Positions 24,316 through 37,852 of a stretch of 64,000 nt of DNA are shown here, in pieces. How positions within the stretch are numbered: the first letter of the stretch is position 1; each line of letters begins with the position of its first letter. The notes beneath the pieces were generated by a model. It saw only the letters and a list, made by a program, of their open reading frames with translations, ran no database searches and was not told the DNA's origin. The translations under genes were made by a program, and so were the position numbers. This stretch comes from Amycolatopsis bullii (GTDB lineage: Bacteria > Actinomycetota > Actinomycetes > Mycobacteriales > Pseudonocardiaceae): the NCBI RefSeq assembly GCF_014654205.1, contig NZ_BNAW01000031.1:1-64000 (forward strand), in the 5' to 3' direction.

Positions 24316-24732
24316 ATGACCACCGCACGCGACATCATGACGTCGGACGCGACCTGCGCCCGGGAGTCCGACACCGTGCACGACGCCGCGGTCACGATGG
24401 CGCAGAAGGGCGTCGGCGCCCTGCCGATCTGCGGCGAGGACAACCGGCTGAAGGGCATGATCACCGACCGCGACATCGTGGTGAAGGTGCTGGCCGAGGG
24501 CAAGGACCCGCGCGCGGTCCACGTCGGTGAGCTCGCCCAGGGCGAGGTCGTCACGATCGGCGCGGACGACGACGCCCAGGAGATCCTGCGCACGATGTCC
24601 GAGCACCGCGTCCGCCGGCTGCCGGTGATCGACGGGCACGACCTGGTCGGGATCGTCGCCCAGGCCGACGTGGCCAGGGCACTGTCGAACCCGAGTGCCG
24701 GCGAGCTGGTCGAGGCGCTGTCCTACGACTGA
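24316..24732 (+). CDS. Two-CBS-domain protein
   Basis: 138 aa made of two CBS motifs: ARDIMTSDATCARESDTV (residues 4-21 on) and VGELAQGEVVTIGADDDA (about 70 on). It probably binds adenine nucleotides as a stress sensor (a universal pattern in actinobacterial dormancy and stress regulons). ATG has AAAGGAG upstream. Followed by a strong terminator. Confidence 0.88.
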   Translation: MTTARDIMTSDATCARESDTVHDAAVTMAQKGVGALPICGEDNRLKGMITDRDIVVKVLAEGKDPRAVHVGELAQGEVVTIGADDDAQEILRTMSEHRVRRLPVIDGHDLVGIVAQADVARALSNPSAGELVEALSYD

Positions 24733-24750
24733 GCGGCGCTTCGACGCAGA

Positions 24751-24790
24751 ACGGCCGCCCCCGGCGCGAGTTCCGGGGGCGGCCGTTTTT
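24751..24790 (+). terminator. Rho-independent terminator after the CBS gene
   Basis: Perfect 14-bp stem (24751-24764 with 24773-24786), 8-nt loop, then a T-run. Confidence 0.9.
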
Positions 24791-24799
24791 GTCGGTTCG

Positions 24800-25108
24800 T
24801 CAGGGCGTGCCGGTCGCCGGCGTCGCACCGTCCTCAGTGGATTCGCGGACCGACTCGGCGCGGGCGATGTGCCAGGCCACCAAGGCGCCCGCGCTCACCG
24901 TGCCCCAGAGCACGAGCGCGGCGTCGCGGGCGAACAGGCCGACGAGCAGCATCACCACCGCGGTGACGTCGCTGAGTACCAGCAACAGGTTCCAGCGCCT
25001 GGGCGAACGCAGCCTGGGGCCGCTGAAGGCGGCGGCGAACGCGGGATCACTCGCGCGCAGTTCGGCCTCGATTTCGCGCAGGGCGTGCCGTTCTCGATCC
25101 GGGAGCAT
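24800..25108 (-). CDS. DUF3040 membrane protein
   Basis: 102 aa. The N-terminus LPDRERHALREIEAELRASDP is the DUF3040 signature (a short cytoplasmic helix), followed by two membrane helices around residues 40-58 and 63-83. Function unknown; common in actinomycetes. A GGGTAC lies 32 nt upstream but the -35 is poor. Confidence 0.85.
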   Translation of the reverse strand: MLPDRERHALREIEAELRASDPAFAAAFSGPRLRSPRRWNLLLVLSDVTAVVMLLVGLFARDAALVLWGTVSAGALVAWHIARAESVRESTEDGATPATGTP

Positions 25109-25173
25109 GGGGGCCTCCTCGCCTCGGCTATCGAGCGGGGTACCCGTTTTCCCCGCTTCCGAAGCGGGAAACC

Positions 25174-26940
25174 TCAGTGGTTGTCACGGGGGATTCCCTT
25201 CGTCGCCGCGATGCGCTGGTAGGCCACGGCCGGCCGCAGCACCATGCCGTCACACAACTGGTCGACCATCGACCGCTGGATCTCCTGCCACGGCGTCTGC
25301 GACTCCGGTACCGGGTAGCCGCCCGCCTCGGCCAGTTCCCGGTGGCGCCGCGCGAGTTCGTCGTCGGGGATCAGCACGTCCGCGGTGCCGGCGCCGAGGT
25401 CGATCCGGACCCGGTCGCCGGTCCGCAGCACGGCGAGACCGCCGCCCGCCGCGGCTTCGGGGGAGGCGTTGAGGATCGACGGCGAGCCGGAGGTGCCCGA
25501 CTGGCGGCCGTCGCCGAGGCAGGGCAGCTCGTGCACACCCCGCTTGATCAGGTCGGCGGGCGGGCGCATGTTGACCACCTCCGCCGAGCCGGGGTAGCCG
25601 AGCGGGCCGGTGCCGCGCATGACCAGCAGCGAGTGCTCGTCGACGCCGAGGTCCTCCTCGTCGATGCGCGCGTGGTAGTCCTCGGGGCCGTCGAACACGA
25701 CCGCGGTGCCTTCGTAGACGCCCCCGGCCAGGTACCGCCGCCGGAACTCCGGCGAGATCACGCTGGACTTCATGATCGCCGCGTCGAAGAGGTTGCCCTT
25801 CAGCACCAGGAACCCGGCATCGGGCAGGAGGGCGGTGTCGAAGGTCCGGATGACGTCCCGGTCGCCGGCCTCGGCGTCGCGGCAGTTGTCGCCCAGGGTA
25901 CGGCCGTTGACGGTGGGCGCGTCCTCGTGGATCAGCCCGTGCCGCATCAGCTCGTGCACCACGGCCGGGACGCCGCCCGCGCGGTGGAACTCCTCGCCGA
26001 GGTACTTGCCCGCGGGCTGCAGGTCGACCAGCAGCGGGACGCCGTGGCCGAGCCGCTGCCAGTCGTCGAGGGGCAGGTCGACGCCGATGTGCCGGGCGAT
26101 CGCCCCGAGGTGGATGGGCGCGTTGGTGGACCCGCCGATCGCGGAGCTCACGACGATGGCGTTCTCGAACGCTTCGCGCGTCAGGATGTCCGAAGGCTTG
26201 AGGTCCTCGCGGACCATCTCGACGATCCGCAGCCCGGTCCGGTAGGCCATCCGCGCCCGGTCGCGGTGCGGGGCCGGGATGGCCGCGCAGCCGGGCAGGC
26301 TCATCCCCAGGGTTTCGGCGAGCGCGTTCATCGTGGACGCCGTGCCCATCGTGTTGCAGTGCCCCGGCGACGGCGCGGACGACGCGACGAGCTCCATGAA
26401 CCCGGCGTCGTCGATCTCCCCGGCGGCGAGCAGCTCCCGCGCCTTCCAGATGATCGTGCCGGACCCGGTGCGCTCGCCGTTGAACCAGCCGTTGAGCATC
26501 GGGCCGCCGGAGAGCACGATGGCCGGGATGTCGACGGTCGCGGCGGCCATCAGGCACGCCGGGGTGGTCTTGTCGCAGCCGGTGGTGAGCACGACGCCGT
26601 CGATCGGGTAGCCGTAGAGGGTCTCCACCAGGCCGAGGTAGGCGAGGTTGCGGTCCAGCGCGGCGGTGGGGCGTTTGCCGGTTTCCTGGATGGGGTGGAC
26701 CGGGAACTCGATCGCGACCCCGCCCGCCTCGCGGATGCCTTCGCGCGTCCGGTCGGCCAGCTGCAGGTGGTGACGGTTGCAGGGGGTCAGGTCGGAGCCG
26801 GTCTGCGCGATCCCGATGATCGGCTTGCCGGACTGCAGCTCCTCCCGGGTCAGGCCCCAGTTCTGGTAGCGCTCGAGGTAGAGCGCGGTCATACCGGGGT
26901 CGGCGGGGTTGTTGAACCAAGCTTCGCTGCGCAGTCCCAT
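25174..26940 (-). CDS. IlvD/Edd-family sugar-acid dehydratase
   Basis: 588-aa Fe-S dehydratase. The cluster cysteines fit [18 protein letters not shown] and PGHCNTMGT, and [17 protein letters not shown] is the C-terminal signature. Length and the N-terminal [21 protein letters not shown] pattern (shown as FNNPADPGM and LERYQNWG landmarks) resemble pentonate/hexonate dehydratases such as L-arabonate or D-xylonate dehydratase rather than IlvD. It would act on sugar acids released from plant polysaccharides. ATG at 26940; upstream hairpins separate it from bglC. Confidence 0.8.
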   Translation of the reverse strand: MGLRSEAWFNNPADPGMTALYLERYQNWGLTREELQSGKPIIGIAQTGSDLTPCNRHHLQLADRTREGIREAGGVAIEFPVHPIQETGKRPTAALDRNLAYLGLVETLYGYPIDGVVLTTGCDKTTPACLMAAATVDIPAIVLSGGPMLNGWFNGERTGSGTIIWKARELLAAGEIDDAGFMELVASSAPSPGHCNTMGTASTMNALAETLGMSLPGCAAIPAPHRDRARMAYRTGLRIVEMVREDLKPSDILTREAFENAIVVSSAIGGSTNAPIHLGAIARHIGVDLPLDDWQRLGHGVPLLVDLQPAGKYLGEEFHRAGGVPAVVHELMRHGLIHEDAPTVNGRTLGDNCRDAEAGDRDVIRTFDTALLPDAGFLVLKGNLFDAAIMKSSVISPEFRRRYLAGGVYEGTAVVFDGPEDYHARIDEEDLGVDEHSLLVMRGTGPLGYPGSAEVVNMRPPADLIKRGVHELPCLGDGRQSGTSGSPSILNASPEAAAGGGLAVLRTGDRVRIDLGAGTADVLIPDDELARRHRELAEAGGYPVPESQTPWQEIQRSMVDQLCDGMVLRPAVAYQRIAATKGIPRDNH

Positions 26941-26989
26941 ACCGGCCAGTCTGGCAACGGCGGTTCCGGAATGCACCCCCTCCGGAGGA

Positions 26990-27044
26990 TGCAGTGAATG
27001 ACTCATTCCTGGCCTCCGACGCCAGGAATGAGTCATTCACTGCA
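26990..27044. repeat. Long intergenic hairpin, family B
   Basis: Perfect 24-bp arms (26990-27013 and 27021-27044) with a 7-nt loop. The arms contain GAATGACTCATTC, itself palindromic, related to the hairpin at 16037. It lies after the stop of bglC. Confidence 0.9.
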
Positions 27045-27050
27045 GGAGTT

Positions 27051-27082
27051 CGTGGCGGGCACCCGCGCCGGTGCCCGCCACG
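27051..27082 (-). terminator. Hairpin just after bglC
   Basis: 13-bp stem (27051-27063 with 27070-27082), 6-nt loop, ending 8 nt from the bglC stop. With the neighbouring longer hairpin it probably ends the cebEFG-bglC transcript. Confidence 0.75.
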
Positions 27083-27090
27083 CACCCCCC

Positions 27091-28497
27091 TCAGCCGAGG
27101 CCGTTGAGGCCGATCACCCGGGAGTACCAGTGGGCGCTCTGCTTCGGCGTCCGCCGCTGCGTGGTGTAGTCGACGTGGACCAGGCCGAACCGCTTCGCGT
27201 ACCCCTCGGCCCACTCGAAGTTGTCCAGCAGCGACCAGTAGAAGTACCCGCGCAGGTCGACGCCGGCCTGGATGGCGTCGTGCGCCGCCCGCAGGTGCGA
27301 GTCGAGGAACGCGACGCGGTCGGTGTCGACGATGTCACCGCCGTCGGAGACGACGTCGGGGTAGGACGCGCCGTTCTCCGTGATGTACAGCGGCACCGGC
27401 CGGTAACCGCGGTGCACCTGCAGCAGGGACTCGGTCAGCCCGGCCGGCTGGACCTCCCAGCCCGAGTCGGTGCGGGGGGCCGCCGGGTCCGGGACGAAGT
27501 GCACGTCGGCGGCGCCGACCCACTCCGGGCCCGCCGGCTCGCTGCCCGGCACCGGACGGCCCGCGACGCGGTAGTCGCGGTAGTAGTTCACGCCCAGCCA
27601 GTCGACGTGCGCGGCGATGACCGCGGCGTCGTCGTCGCGCACGACGGAGCCCAGGCCGAACGGCTCGAGGTCGGCGACCAGGTCGTCCGGGTAGCCGCCG
27701 CTCAGCACCGGGTCGAGGAACAGCCGGTTCTGCAGGCCGTCGATGCGCCGGGCCGCGGCGACGTCGGCGACGTTGGCCGGGTCGTGCGGGGCGACCGGGT
27801 ACAGGTTCAGCGTGATGCCGGCCGCGGTACCCGGGGCGTGCCGCCGGATGATGTCCATCGCCAGGCCGTGTCCCAGCAGCAGGTGGTGCGTGGCCGCGAC
27901 GGCCGCCGGGTGGTCGGTGCGGCCGGGCGCGTGGATGCCGCCCGCGTACCCGAGCATCGCCGCGCACCACGGCTCGTTGAGCGTCGACCAGCTGGCGACG
28001 CGGTCACCGAGCCGCTCCAGCACCGTCTCGGTGTACTCGGCGAACCGGTAGGCGGTGTCCCGGTTGGTCCAGCCGCCCTTCTCCTCCAGCGCCTGCGGCA
28101 GGTCCCAGTGGTACAGCGTGGCCCACGGCTGGATCCCGGACTCGAGCAGGCAGTCGACCAGCCGGTCGTAGAAGGCGAGCCCGGCGGCGTTCGCCTCGCC
28201 GCCGTCCGGCCGCACCCGCGGCCAGGCCAGCGAGAAGCGGTACGCACCGAGGTTGAGCCGGCGCATCAGCCCGACGTCTTCGGAGTACCGGCGGTAGTGG
28301 TCGGCCGCCGGCTCGCCGTTGTCGCCGCCCCGGACCGCACCCGGGCGGCGGGCGAAGACGTCCCAGACCGAGTCGGTGCGCCCGTCGGCCGTCGTGGCTC
28401 CTTCGACCTGGAACGCCGCGGTCGCGGCGCCCCAGACGAAGCCAGGCGGGAACATCAACGCGGTCTCCGCCCGAACGCTGTCGGGATGTACGGACAT
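27091..28497 (-). CDS. bglC: GH1 beta-glucosidase
   Basis: 468-aa cytoplasmic glucosidase with no signal peptide. FVWGAATAAFQVEG opens the barrel, TLNEPWC carries the acid/base glutamate and YITENG the nucleophile. It splits imported cellobiose and short cellodextrins to glucose. It is last in the cebEFG-bglC operon; ATG at 28497 (AAAGG 6 nt upstream) is preferred to the GTG at 28503, which would overlap the permease stop. Confidence 0.9.
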   Translation of the reverse strand: MSVHPDSVRAETALMFPPGFVWGAATAAFQVEGATTADGRTDSVWDVFARRPGAVRGGDNGEPAADHYRRYSEDVGLMRRLNLGAYRFSLAWPRVRPDGGEANAAGLAFYDRLVDCLLESGIQPWATLYHWDLPQALEEKGGWTNRDTAYRFAEYTETVLERLGDRVASWSTLNEPWCAAMLGYAGGIHAPGRTDHPAAVAATHHLLLGHGLAMDIIRRHAPGTAAGITLNLYPVAPHDPANVADVAAARRIDGLQNRLFLDPVLSGGYPDDLVADLEPFGLGSVVRDDDAAVIAAHVDWLGVNYYRDYRVAGRPVPGSEPAGPEWVGAADVHFVPDPAAPRTDSGWEVQPAGLTESLLQVHRGYRPVPLYITENGASYPDVVSDGGDIVDTDRVAFLDSHLRAAHDAIQAGVDLRGYFYWSLLDNFEWAEGYAKRFGLVHVDYTTQRRTPKQSAHWYSRVIGLNGLG

Positions 28498-28499
28498 GT

Positions 28500-29399
28500 T
28501 CACCCTTTCACGGCACCTTGCATGATCCCGGCCACGATCTGGCGGCCGAGGAGGACGAAGACGATGAGGATGGGAATGGTGGCCAAGGTCGTGCCGGCCA
28601 GGACGAGCGAATAATCGATGTAGTAGCCGCTCTGCAGCTTCTCCAGGGCCACCTGGACGGTGGGGTTGCCGGCGTCCAGCACGACGAGCGGCCACAGGAA
28701 GTCGTTCCACGACATCATGAACGTGAACATCGCGAGGATCGCCGCGGCCGGGCGCACGGCGGGCATGCAGACGTTCCAGAAGATCCGGATCATGCTGCAG
28801 CCGTCGACGCGCGCGGCCTCGACGAGCTCGTACGGCAGCGCGTCGAGCGTGTACTGCCGCATCCAGAACACCCCGAACGCGGTGACCAGGTTGGGCACGA
28901 TCACCGCCGCCAGGCTCCCCGTCCAGCCCAGTTCGGACATCGCGATGAACAGCGGGATGATGCCGAGCTGGGTGGGCACCGCGAGGGTCACGACGATGAA
29001 CACGAACGCCTTGTTGCGCCCCCGGAAGCGCAGTTTCGCGAAGGCGAACCCGGCCAGCGAGGAGAACAGCACGGTCGTCAGCGTCACCGTGCCGGACACG
29101 ATGACGCTGTTGGCCAGCGCCTTCCAGAACGGCACGGTGTCGAACACCCGCGCGGCGTTGGCGAAGAAGTTGCCGCCGGGCACGAACGGCGGGATGCGCT
29201 CGGTGAGCATCCCGTTGTCGCGGCTGGCCACCAGGAACGACCAATAGAACGGGAACAGCGAACCGAGCACGAAGATCGCCAGCACGACGTAGGTCGCCTT
29301 GCGGGGCCTGCCGAGCGTGGCGACCTTCTGCCGGAGGCCCGGCTTCCTCGTGTCACCGCCGAGGTCACGGCCTTGGACATCACTCTGGAGTGTGGTCAT
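28500..29399 (-). CDS. cebG: Cellodextrin ABC transporter permease 2
   Basis: 299-aa MalG-type permease with six membrane helices. The EAA loop reads EAARVDGCSMIRIFWNVCMP, where the ATPase docks. Its ATG overlaps the stop of the first permease (ATGA). No ATPase gene is present here; in Streptomyces this transporter is powered by the shared ATPase MsiK encoded elsewhere. Confidence 0.88.
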   Translation of the reverse strand: MTTLQSDVQGRDLGGDTRKPGLRQKVATLGRPRKATYVVLAIFVLGSLFPFYWSFLVASRDNGMLTERIPPFVPGGNFFANAARVFDTVPFWKALANSVIVSGTVTLTTVLFSSLAGFAFAKLRFRGRNKAFVFIVVTLAVPTQLGIIPLFIAMSELGWTGSLAAVIVPNLVTAFGVFWMRQYTLDALPYELVEAARVDGCSMIRIFWNVCMPAVRPAAAILAMFTFMMSWNDFLWPLVVLDAGNPTVQVALEKLQSGYYIDYSLVLAGTTLATIPILIVFVLLGRQIVAGIMQGAVKG

Positions 29400-30391
29400 T
29401 TCTTCTTCACCTTCACCGCCGGGGTGCTGGCGATCCGGCTGGTGATGAAGAAGTTCGCCAGCGCGATGAGCACGATGATCAGGAACAGCACCCAGGCGAT
29501 CGCCGAGGCGTAGCCGAGGTCGGCGTTCTGGAACGCCGTCTGGTAGAGGTACAGCGTCACGGTCTGGAACTGGTTGGTCGAACCGCCGTTGTTCGACCCC
29601 GGCATGGCGTCGAACAGCTTCGGCTCGGTGAAGATCTGCAGGCCGCCGATCGTCGAGGTGATGGTGATGAAGATCAGCGTCGGCCGCAGCAGCGGCAGGG
29701 TGACGTTCCAGAAGCGGCGCCACGTTCCGGCGCCGTCGATCAGCGCCGCCTCGTGCAGTTCCTTCGGGATGGCCTGCATGGCCGCCAGCACGATCAGGGC
29801 GTTGTACCCGGTCCAGCGCCAGTTCACCATGATCGCGATCGCGATGTGGCTGGCGAACCGGTTGGCCTGCCATTCGATCGGGTCCAGTCCGAAGGTCTGC
29901 AGCACGCCGTTGATCAGCCCGTACTTCGAGCCGAACAGGTTGGCGAAGATGATGCCGATGGCGACGAGACTGGCCGCGTACGGGAGCAGGATGCCCACGC
30001 GCCAGCCGGTCGCGCCGCGCAACCGGGCGCTGAGCAGCGCCGCCAGCAGGATCGCGATGATCAGCTGCGGGATGCTGGAGAGCAGGAAGATGCTGATCGT
30101 GTTGACCAGCGCGTTCCAGAACTGCGTGTCGGCGAACAGCTCGGTGTAGTTGCCGAAGCCGAGGAAGTCGGGTTGGTCGGTCCCGGCCTCCCACTTGAAC
30201 ATCGAGACGTACGCGGTGTAGAGCAGCGGGAACAGGCCGACGATCCCGAACACGACGAAGAAGGGGGCGATGTAGAGGTACGGCGAGACCTTGACGTCCC
30301 ACCGGCTCAACCGGTGACGGAAGGTGGGCCGGGGAGACACCCGCTCCCCGGCCTTACTCCCTTCTGGCGCGACCTTGTCGATGACGGTCAT
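29396..30391 (-). CDS. cebF: Cellodextrin ABC transporter permease 1
   Basis: 331-aa MalF-type permease. A 35-residue cytoplasmic N-terminus precedes the first helix (LYIAPFFVVFGIVGLFPLLY), six helices follow, and the EAA loop is EAALIDGAGTWRRFWNVTLP. ATG at 30391, 4 nt after the binding-protein stop. Confidence 0.88.
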   Translation of the reverse strand: MTVIDKVAPEGSKAGERVSPRPTFRHRLSRWDVKVSPYLYIAPFFVVFGIVGLFPLLYTAYVSMFKWEAGTDQPDFLGFGNYTELFADTQFWNALVNTISIFLLSSIPQLIIAILLAALLSARLRGATGWRVGILLPYAASLVAIGIIFANLFGSKYGLINGVLQTFGLDPIEWQANRFASHIAIAIMVNWRWTGYNALIVLAAMQAIPKELHEAALIDGAGTWRRFWNVTLPLLRPTLIFITITSTIGGLQIFTEPKLFDAMPGSNNGGSTNQFQTVTLYLYQTAFQNADLGYASAIAWVLFLIIVLIALANFFITSRIASTPAVKVKKK

Positions 30392-30395
30392 CGGT

Positions 30396-31700
30396 TCAGC
30401 GCGTGATCTTCTTCGCGGCTTCGACCATCTGGTTCCACGCGTCCGCCGCCGGCTTGCCCTGCTCGACCGCCTGCAGGGCCGGGCTGGACGCGTTTTCCTG
30501 GATCTGGCCGTCACCGGGGCCCTTGTACTGCGGCTTCTGGACCTTCTTGGCCTGCTCGGCGAACAGCTGGCCGACCTTCGTGTCGCCGAAGTAGTCGTTG
30601 GTGTAGTTCAGCAGCGCCGGGTCCGAGAGCGCCTTGACCTGGCTGGGGAAGGTGCCCTTGGCCTGGAACGCCTTGATCTGCTGCTCGGGCGCGGTCAGCC
30701 AGGCCGCGAGTTCGGCGGCCTCCTTCGGGTGCTTCGACTGCGTCGGGACGGTCAGGTACGAGCCACCCCAGTTGCCGCCGCCGCCGGGGAACGCCGCGGT
30801 GACCGCCCACTTGCCCGCGTTCTCCGGGCCGGCGTGCTCCTTGATCACGCCGAGCATCCAGGCCGGGCACACCTTCGTGGCGAACGCGCTCTGCTTGAAG
30901 CTGGCTTCCCACTCGGGGCTGAACGCCGTGAGCTTGGCCGACTCGCCCTTGGCGACCGCGTCGGTGACCTTGGTCCAGGCGTCCTTGAGGCCCTGGTTGC
31001 TCTCGACGGCGAGCTTGTCGTCCTTGTTGATGTAGCCCTCGGGGAGCTGGTTGACCATCGCGTTGAAGTTCTGCGAGGCCGAGTCGAACCAGGCCTTGCC
31101 GTTGCTCTTCTTCACGAAGTCCGCGCCGGTCGCGAAGTAGCTGTCCCAGGTGGCGAACAGCGGCTTGACCGCTTCGGGGTCGTCCGGCAGGCCGGCGGCC
31201 TTGAACATGTCCTTGCGGTAGCACATGGCGAGCGGGCCGATGTCGGTGCCGTAGCCGATGAGCTTGCCGTCCTTGGTCTTGGCGGCTTCGTACTTCCAGC
31301 TCAGCCAGCGGTCCGGGGAGGCGTCGGCCGGGCCGATCTTGCTCAGGTCGTTGAACTTGGAGCCCTTGTCGAGGAAGTCCGACAGGTGGCCCTCTTCGAG
31401 GGCCGTCACGTCGGCGAGACCGGAACCCGCGGCCAGCTTGGTGACGAGTTCCTCGTGGTAGGGGCCGCCCTGGCCGGTCTTGCGGTGGGTGATCTTGATG
31501 TTGGGGTGCAGCCGCTCGTACTCCGGGATGAGGCCCTCGTAGCCGAACTCGGTGAACGTCGCCAGCGTCAGCTCGACCTTCTCGTTCGGGTTCGCGGCCG
31601 CCGGCGTGTTCGTGTCACCGCCCCCGCTGCAGGCCGAGGCGCCGAGCGCCGTCATCGTGATGCCCAGTGCCAGGACCAGGCCGTTCCGGATCGTTCTCAC
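30396..31700 (-). CDS. cebE: Cellodextrin-binding lipoprotein
   Basis: 434-aa extracellular solute-binding protein (family 1). The GTG at 31700 gives a short signal peptide with lipobox LGASAC (C24) and has AAGGTGG 8 nt upstream; a longer form from 31739 is possible. The mature protein contains TFTEFGYEGLIPEY and GYGTDIGPLAMCYRKDM. First gene of cebEFG-bglC, divergent from cebR, with a CebR-type operator just downstream of its promoter. A paralogue lies at 40455. Confidence 0.9.
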   Translation of the reverse strand: MRTIRNGLVLALGITMTALGASACSGGGDTNTPAAANPNEKVELTLATFTEFGYEGLIPEYERLHPNIKITHRKTGQGGPYHEELVTKLAAGSGLADVTALEEGHLSDFLDKGSKFNDLSKIGPADASPDRWLSWKYEAAKTKDGKLIGYGTDIGPLAMCYRKDMFKAAGLPDDPEAVKPLFATWDSYFATGADFVKKSNGKAWFDSASQNFNAMVNQLPEGYINKDDKLAVESNQGLKDAWTKVTDAVAKGESAKLTAFSPEWEASFKQSAFATKVCPAWMLGVIKEHAGPENAGKWAVTAAFPGGGGNWGGSYLTVPTQSKHPKEAAELAAWLTAPEQQIKAFQAKGTFPSQVKALSDPALLNYTNDYFGDTKVGQLFAEQAKKVQKPQYKGPGDGQIQENASSPALQAVEQGKPAADAWNQMVEAAKKITR

Positions 31701-31724
31701 GTGTCCAACCACCTTGTTGACGGG

Positions 31725-31738
31725 AATGAGCGCTCTCA
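31725..31738. promoter_or_regulatory. Secondary CebR-like site
   Basis: AATGAGCGCTCTCA resembles the operator TGGGAGCGCTCCCA with three differences, in the leader of cebE. Confidence 0.45.
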
Positions 31739-31753
31739 CTGCTGGGAGCCGAT

Positions 31754-31769
31754 CTGGGAGCGCTCCCAG
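31754..31769. promoter_or_regulatory. CebR operator, perfect palindrome
   Basis: CTGGGAGCGCTCCCAG contains the exact 14-bp CebR operator known from Streptomyces. It sits 9 nt downstream of the -10 of cebE, where bound repressor would block transcription. A weaker GGAGCGCTCC core lies at 31836-31845, nearer the regulator gene. Confidence 0.9.
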
Positions 31770-31778
31770 GTGTGGGAG

Positions 31779-31807
31779 AGTCTGCTGGGGCCCCTTACCG
31801 GTGTCAA
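31779..31807 (-). promoter_or_regulatory. cebE promoter
   Basis: Minus strand TTGACA (31807-31802), 17 nt, CAGACT (31784-31779). Start of transcription near 31772, just before the operator. Confidence 0.75.
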
Positions 31808-31914
31808 GAGGTCGTAACCGGAGCGTTTCCTGCGAGGAGCGCTCCCGGACGCGCGAGCGTGTGAACGTTAAGCTGAGGCGGTCAGAGTTGCAGAGGGTGA
31901 GCGAGGGCGGTGCC

Positions 31915-32946
31915 GTGGGGCCTCGAGCAGGGGATGAAGAACGGCCGACACTGGAGGACGTCGCGGCGTTCGCCGGTGTGTCGCGGTCGACGGCGTCACG
32001 GGCGTTGAACGACGACGCGTACGTCAGCGCGGCGGCGCGCGAGAAGGTCCTGGCCGCGGCCCGTGACCTGGGCTATTCCCCGAACCAGGCGGCGCGATCG
32101 CTGGTCACGCGCCGCACCGGGGCGATCGCGGTGGTGCTGTCGGAGCCGGAGTCCCGGCTGCTCGACGACCCCTACCGCGCCGCCGTCATGCGGGCGGGCT
32201 ACCGGGAGCTCGCCGACGTCGGCCGCCAGATGGTGCTGATCTTCAGCGACATCCGCGAGGACCTGAGCCGCACGGTCCGGTTCCTCGAGGGCGGCCACGT
32301 CGACGGCGCGCTGGTGTTCGCCCCGCACCGGGCCGACCCGCTGCCGAAGGCGCTGCGGCTGCTGCGCATCCCGGTGGTGTTCGGCGGCCAGGCGGCCGGC
32401 ATCCGCCGCGGCGTCCACGTCGTCGACTTCGACAACGAGGGCGGCGCCCGGCTGGCGGTCGAGCACCTGGTCGCCTCCGGCAGGCGGCGGATCGCCACGA
32501 TCGCCGGCCCCCAGGACCAGAGCGCCCCGATCGACCGCCTCGCCGGCTGGCGCAAGACCCTCCTCGACGCCGGGCTCGACCCCGCCGACCTGGCCGAAGA
32601 GGGCGATTTCACCCTTTCGGGCGGCGCGAACGCGATGTCGTCGCTGCTGGCCCGGCACCCGGACCTCGACGCGGTGTTCGTCGCCAGCGACATGATGGCG
32701 GTGGGCGCGCTGCGCACCCTCGGCGGCGCGGGCCGCCGCGTCCCGGACGACGTCGCGGTGGTCAGCTTCGACGACAACGTGACACTGGCCCCGGCCATGG
32801 ACCCGCCGCTGACGTCGGTCCACCAGGACCCGCGCGAGCAGGTCCACGCCATGGTCGAGACCCTGATGCGGCTGCTCGACGACCAGAACCTGAAGCCGCG
32901 CCAGCACATCCTCCCCGTCTCCCTGGCGGTTCGCGCCTCCAGCTGA
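31915..32946 (+). CDS. cebR: LacI-family cellulose regulator
   Basis: 343-aa LacI repressor. The HTH is LEDVAAFAGVSRSTASRAL and the sugar-binding domain follows from residue about 70. Its position divergent from cebEFG-bglC and the TGGGAGCGCTCCCA operator between them match Streptomyces CebR, which is released by cellobiose. It probably represses all the enzyme genes here with the same site. The GTG at 31915 (GAGGG 8 nt upstream) is one of several in-frame GTGs (31861, 31897); the true start is uncertain. Confidence 0.88.
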   Translation: MGPRAGDEERPTLEDVAAFAGVSRSTASRALNDDAYVSAAAREKVLAAARDLGYSPNQAARSLVTRRTGAIAVVLSEPESRLLDDPYRAAVMRAGYRELADVGRQMVLIFSDIREDLSRTVRFLEGGHVDGALVFAPHRADPLPKALRLLRIPVVFGGQAAGIRRGVHVVDFDNEGGARLAVEHLVASGRRRIATIAGPQDQSAPIDRLAGWRKTLLDAGLDPADLAEEGDFTLSGGANAMSSLLARHPDLDAVFVASDMMAVGALRTLGGAGRRVPDDVAVVSFDDNVTLAPAMDPPLTSVHQDPREQVHAMVETLMRLLDDQNLKPRQHILPVSLAVRASS

Positions 32947-32964
32947 CCCACCGTGTCCGGCCGA

Positions 32965-32995
32965 ACCCGCGTGTCGTCCATCCGGACACGCGGGT
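32965..32995 (+). terminator. Hairpin after cebR
   Basis: 11-bp stem (32965-32975 with 32985-32995) and 9-nt loop, 19 nt after the stop; no T-run. Confidence 0.6.
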
Positions 32996-33269
32996 CGTCC
33001 GGCTGGGCGCGTGCCGGTTTCTCCGGCCGCGCTCAACTCCGCGTGTGCTGGACCGGTCGGCGTTCCCCGGTAGGTGGGAGCTTCCCGGCGCAGGTGTACA
33101 CGTTCGGCGCTAAATAACGTTTCACGAAACGGTGCGTCACCATCTGACTGGGCCGAAAGAGTGAGCTGCCCACCATCGGGGGCGGCTGTTCAGGAGCGTT
33201 CAGTGCGCCGCCGCTCGCCGGACGCGCAGAAGTGACGTTCCGGGGCCCGGTGTCCTTCTGACTCGATTC

Positions 33270-33299
33270 TTTACATCCAGGTTTCCGGCTGGCTACCGT
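33270..33299 (+). promoter_or_regulatory. Promoter of the GH48-GH5-GH6 operon
   Basis: TTTACA (33270-33275), 18 nt, TACCGT (33294-33299), with the operator starting 7 nt further on. The same TTTACA type precedes the genes at 46563 and 53492. Confidence 0.7.
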
Positions 33300-33306
33300 C
33301 TGCGCC

Positions 33307-33320
33307 TGGAAGCGCTCCCA
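33307..33320. promoter_or_regulatory. CebR-type operator for GH48 operon
   Basis: TGGAAGCGCTCCCA, one difference from the perfect operator, placed at the expected start of transcription. Confidence 0.85.
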
Positions 33321-33358
33321 GATCGCTGGCTCCCTACGGACAAAGGAGTTCCGCAGCC

Positions 33359-37817
<4,459 letters not shown>

Positions 37818-37852
37818 CCCACCCCACCGAAAAACACTAAGGAGCGCACTCG

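Larger units (their letters stand above)
32947..33358. other. Regulatory region upstream of the cellulase operon
   Basis: 412 nt without a gene. It holds the cebR terminator (32965-32995), a stretch with no structure I can name (33000-33265), and the promoter and operator of the GH48 gene. Confidence 0.8.

Noticed and set aside
25140-25164. Sigma-B-like promoter for the DUF3040 gene
   Set aside because: GGGTAC is present but the -35 at correct spacing is CTTC, too poor to support.
27091-31700. Missing ABC ATPase as a sign of a broken transporter
   Set aside because: Cellodextrin and related actinomycete importers use a shared ATPase encoded elsewhere, so absence here is normal.
32965-33031. 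Second CebR operator upstream of the GH48 operon
   Set aside because: Only the terminator hairpin is there; it lacks the GAGCGCTC core.
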